From Echiichthys vipera (Eukaryota > Chordata > Actinopteri > Perciformes > Trachinidae), in the NCBI GenBank assembly GCA_963691815.1, contig OY829667.1:20685587-20749586 (forward strand): 64,000 nucleotides of DNA. The letters are read 5' to 3'. The translations under genes were made by a program, and so were the position numbers. The notes beneath the pieces were generated by a model. It was not told where the DNA came from and made no database searches. It was given only the letters and a program-made list of their open reading frames with translations. This document shows, in pieces, positions 60,401 to 64,000 of this stretch. Numbering within the stretch: the first letter of the stretch is position 1; each line of letters opens with the position of its first letter.

Positions 60401-61415
60401 CACGAACTAGACTTTAGCCGTGAAATGTGCTTGGGCACGATACGGATGGATAGTGTGAGTGCGTTGTGTGTGTGTGTGTGCAATGTAATTGACTGGGTCA
60501 ACCCACACCCAGAAACACCCACACTGTAAGTGTGGCTCCGTCTGTGTCCTGTTACTGCCCACTTAAACTATAGAGTCCGAGCATATAGTTGACTCGTTCT
60601 TCAATAAAACTCCATAATCCATGTTCTTCATTTTTAACGTTTACTGAAGGGTTTTTCACAAACAAACGTGTTTAAATGGAAGCATGTCTTAGCAGATGAC
60701 GGTCAAAAACTAGTGTGTTTTTCAGGCTCCATAGTTTCCGCCAACAACAAAACATGCACAGATAGCCTGATCTACTTATTAACCAGTCAGAAACCAAGGC
60801 TGGTCACTTATTTGTTGTTCTCTTTAGAAAGAGAAAATAGATTATCTTAGGCCCCTGAAAAATCATAAAGCCAAAAAATGTGAAAAACTGTTCAATGCCT
60901 CAGCTTCATAATTCAGTATTACATGAATTACAGTCTTTCCGGTGCTTACTGCAATCATTTTATGACATGTATAATATGTTCTGTTTATGTGGTCTCAAAC
61001 TGTGACCTAGATCTGGTTCTCGACTCAAAGGTCAGAATCCGACAAGTCACCCATATTGTTATAATACAAAGAAAATCAGTTGGAATCACTGAATGTCAGT
61101 CTAAATTGGAAATACTAGGAAAAGAACACAGCAAACTAAAAGAAAAAGTACTCAAAGGTACAAACTGTGGGGATTTTTTAACATGAAGTGTTTCTTTTTG
61201 GCACAATATAATTCAAGTTTTTTTTATTACTCACTGTACACATATAGAAGTTAAATAAAAAATATTAAGCATGCTTTCACATTTTTTTTTATCAATTTAG
61301 ATGGCATTATTAAAGGATGTTGCAGATAAGCTCCAGGTTAAAACTAGGTGCAGTGAGATGAGAGGGGATCAGCCCCAGGAAGGAGGAGGGAGTGTTCTTT
61401 CTACAGGAACTGGCT
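60401..61415. other. intergenic, unassigned
   Basis: A short GT run lies at about 60460-60480. A frame at 60923-61186 has a heptad-like stretch (LEILGKEHSKLKEKVLKG) but no other support. Confidence 0.4.
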
Positions 61416-61419
61416 GTTT

Positions 61420-61650
61420 CATTGGAGGAACTGTGTGACCAGGGGCCAAGGATTCAACTTGTGAACAAATGAGTGATTGACTGCCTCAGTAACATTCTGA
61501 ACCATTAACAACAACCCAATGAACTTTATTGCTGTATAAACTATTTGTGAAGGGAGAGGGTTCGGTGCTCTTTCTGGCTCATTGGTTGAAGAAACGGCAA
61601 TTTCTGATCCCAGAGATTCCTTGGCCAAGCAGATTATTCTTTGCTGTTTT
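61420..61650. repeat. possible LTR-like fragment
   Basis: The segment with AACTTTATTGCTGTATAAAC, then GGGTTCGGTGCTCTTTCTGG and a CAGAGATTCCTTGGCC stretch, has the look of an LTR core. No ends, target duplication or coding partner could be found. Confidence 0.25.
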
Positions 61651-61999
61651 TATAATTAACTTTTTAAACTTTAAGAAATAATCTGGTTTCCTTGAGAAAA
61701 GAACACAACAAAACGCAAATGGAGCTTAAGACTCTCTGGTCTCAAAAAACAAAACAAGATGGAGAAAACATCAGAAAGTGAATTGAAGAGCTTCTCCTCA
61801 GTTTTCTTTCTACAGTGGAAGAAAAATATAAAGATGTTGTCAGATTTGTTCACTGCATCAGAGGAGAGACGAGGGACAGAGAGACGGACTCTCCCATGGG
61901 TAAGGAACAGGGTGTTCACTTGATGCAGGATTTTACCAAGGAGGATCATCAGGACGGGGTTGAAAATCATGCGAGCAGGATCACTGGGTAAGGTGCTTT

Positions 62000-62547
62000 T
62001 ATTTTACAAAGGCCACATCACAGTGAGTGATGGACACAAGTGTCAATAACGGTACTGGAAAAACAGGGAAACTGAGACTCAAATGACACAAACTCAGTCA
62101 GATTTAAAAGATTTAGTAAGGCTAACGTTCAAACAAAAAGTGCACAGTGAACAAGTGGGAAAAGGAGTGGGGTCTTGTGAGTGGTGAAGGGATCTCCAGA
62201 GCGTGCCCAGTGTCAATGAAGAATCTCGGATAGTTTGTCTCTCCACGTGGTAATGACATCCTCCGGGTAACAAACAATTTGTGAGCTGGAGGAGATGGCC
62301 ACAGGAATAACACAAGCGGGTAGCAGGTAGCAGGCAGGCAGGTTGACTGGTAAACGGGTGACTGAAGCAAAAGAGCACAAGAGCAACCACAAAAGGTTTG
62401 CAAAGACAGAGAAAAAACTGAGCACAAAAAGCCTAGGTCCACAGCACACTACCGCTCTCTCTGGTGAAACGATCTGGCTATGAATGAGTCTGAGGGAGAC
62501 AAACACAGAAATAAAAGGAGAAAGGGGCAGCCATGATGCCATCATGA
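62000..62547 (-). repeat. possible LTR-like element, minus strand
   Basis: Read on the minus strand it begins TGTCATGATGGCATCATGG and ends near GTAAAATAAAAGCACC, an AATAAA-type signal. This fits an LTR in reverse orientation. The left boundary on + and a target duplication are not clear. The overlapping long minus frames have no motif. Confidence 0.35.
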
Positions 62548-64000
62548 CAAAAGGCTGGTCATGTGATATGAATTATGAGTTTTTCTTCACTATAAAGTCA
62601 TTTTTATCAAGACACTGCATAGGATGTCAGGAAGAGAAAAGCTCAATGTGCTTCAAATGATTTGATTTTTATGTTCACTTCCGGAAAAATCTTCAAGACG
62701 AGTTTATGGACTTACGTTCTCATCTATATAACAAGAAGCTTCTGAGAAAAAAAGCTCTCTGCTACTACTTCATTTAGATTTGTTTTTCTCGTTTAATGAT
62801 CACATTTATCCACTCAGAAGTTCCGTTATCCAAACAGTTCACATACAGACCTGAATGGAAAGTTTGTGTCCAAAATGACACATTTAGTTTGCAAAATGCT
62901 CTAACAATCACAAAACATTTAACACATGCAACAAAAGCAAATATTTCCATAAAACAATACATTTTTTGGTCAAATTAAAATATTCTTTTAATTAATCATT
63001 ACACAATGGAAAACAAAATGCAAAATACAGCTATCAATATGAACCGGTTCAACATTAATGTGTGCTGTATGCCTGTGCCATTTGTTGAAAGAGATACATT
63101 TTCTTAGAGTTTTCCTCATTCAGTGTATTCTTGTTTGCAGGTATTTCCGTGCCGATGAACTCGACAAATTCACACATCCATTGTGGTGCAGCTTTTGTAC
63201 TGCATTCTTTCTTCACAAAAGAACCAACTAAGAATTTCACAAAGACTGAGAAATACTTAGAAACACAGCAACCAAAAGAAATCAAATTGAATGAAACTTA
63301 TGGGTAAAAAATATCCAACAAGCAAAATAAAGTGTTTAAAATCAGAACTTCACATTTAGTAAATTCCACCCAGCAGCAGTTTCTCACAGGTGCATTAGAG
63401 ATTCATAATCATGAAAGTCCTTTTTATCAGCTGTGAATAGATATTTTCCTTTTGTAGAACACAAAAGGAAAACATCTCATGGAGAACTGTGTATATGTAA
63501 CTTTTAACTTGTGAAAATTAAATTAGAAAAATCTAACTTTAATGAACTCTGGGGAGAACTTTGTTGTCAGCACTTGAATTAACCTAATTACTTGTTCCTC
63601 GGACATTCCATTCCACATTTACTGACTAATGTAAGAATGTACCTTCTCTTCTGTTACGCTTATGTAACCAAGGTCACCAATGTAATGAATGAATCAGAAT
63701 GTAAACTTTTTCTGTGGTGTTAAATCTTCGTGAAACTGGTCGCCAATCAGTGGCAAATGTGTTAAATGTAGCAGTAGTCAGATGACTGGTGCTACCGCAG
63801 AGTGAAGAGCTACTGCAGGTCAGCAACAGAAAAGTTTAATTTAAAGCCACTTTTAACCTAAAAACGTTCAGATTTTCAGTGTAATAGGTTGTGCTTTGTT
63901 GCTGACCAAGTCGCTGAAAACCCAGTTGAATCATAACTCTGAATGCCAAATTGATGAGTCACGGCGGGAGTCACGAATGTTTGTGTTAGGGACAATGACG
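62548..64000. other. intergenic, nothing recognised
   Basis: AT-rich sequence up to the window edge, without a supported gene or repeat. Confidence 0.45.

Noticed and set aside
60923..61186. Possible coiled-coil exon or LINE ORF1 piece
   Set aside because: One heptad-like stretch is not enough; flanking sequence gives no domain or splice evidence.
62094..62545. Three overlapping minus-strand frames of about 100 codons
   Set aside because: No recognisable motif; the region looks like non-coding LTR-type repeat.

Overview
The window looks like genomic DNA of a teleost fish, probably a percomorph. The only host gene I can recognise is the 3' half of an ADAM-family metalloprotease gene, best matched by adam19 (meltrin beta). 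Between and after its exons lies a dense mixture of repeats typical of fish genomes: Tc1/mariner, hAT and PIF/Harbinger DNA transposons, CR1/L2/Rex1-type and APE-type LINEs, a Penelope-like element, LTR elements, tRNA-derived SINEs and CA/GT microsatellites. There is no bacterial gene organisation, no CRISPR array and no stand-alone RNA gene. Family names rest on recognising motifs from memory; no database search was run.

Layout. Positions 1628-47336 hold ten adam19 exons on the + strand. All ten have GT/AG boundaries and their phases join without a break: 1452 coding bases, 483 residues plus a TGA stop. They encode the end of the disintegrin domain, the cysteine-rich domain, the EGF-like module, one membrane helix and a proline-rich cytoplasmic tail with SH3-ligand motifs. 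The prodomain and protease exons must lie before position 1. A 3' UTR with two AATAAA signals follows, to about 48.2 kb.

Introns carry the repeats. They include a fold-back repeat (2.65-3.06 kb), three copies of one Tc1/mariner family (8.2-9.25, 20.2-20.8, 30.75-31.6 kb), a solo-LTR-like element with a perfect 5-bp target duplication (12.3-13.1 kb), a LINE with an open reverse transcriptase frame (22.6-25.0 kb), a decayed Harbinger with a 110-bp inverted duplication inside (25.4-27.0 kb), a Penelope-like insertion with a 13-bp target duplication (27.1-27.8 kb), two hAT-type MITEs with near-intact 8-bp target duplications (29.2-29.7 and 33.5-33.9 kb), a Tc1 remnant (34.3-35.2 kb) and a Harbinger-like element carrying a nested LTR (35.3-36.7 kb).

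Downstream of adam19 (48.2-64 kb) I see no host gene. There is a hAT transposase remnant on the minus strand (52.7-54.65 kb), a broken Ty3/gypsy retrotransposon (55.8-60.4 kb), a few LINE/SINE scraps and unassigned AT-rich sequence.

The most biologically suggestive observation is that several adam19 splice sites sit directly against GT or CA repeats. The exon for the second half of the EGF-like module is bracketed by a sense (TG)n tract at its acceptor and a (CA)n tract just after its donor. That arrangement could affect exon inclusion. I did not find a convincing wholly new system.
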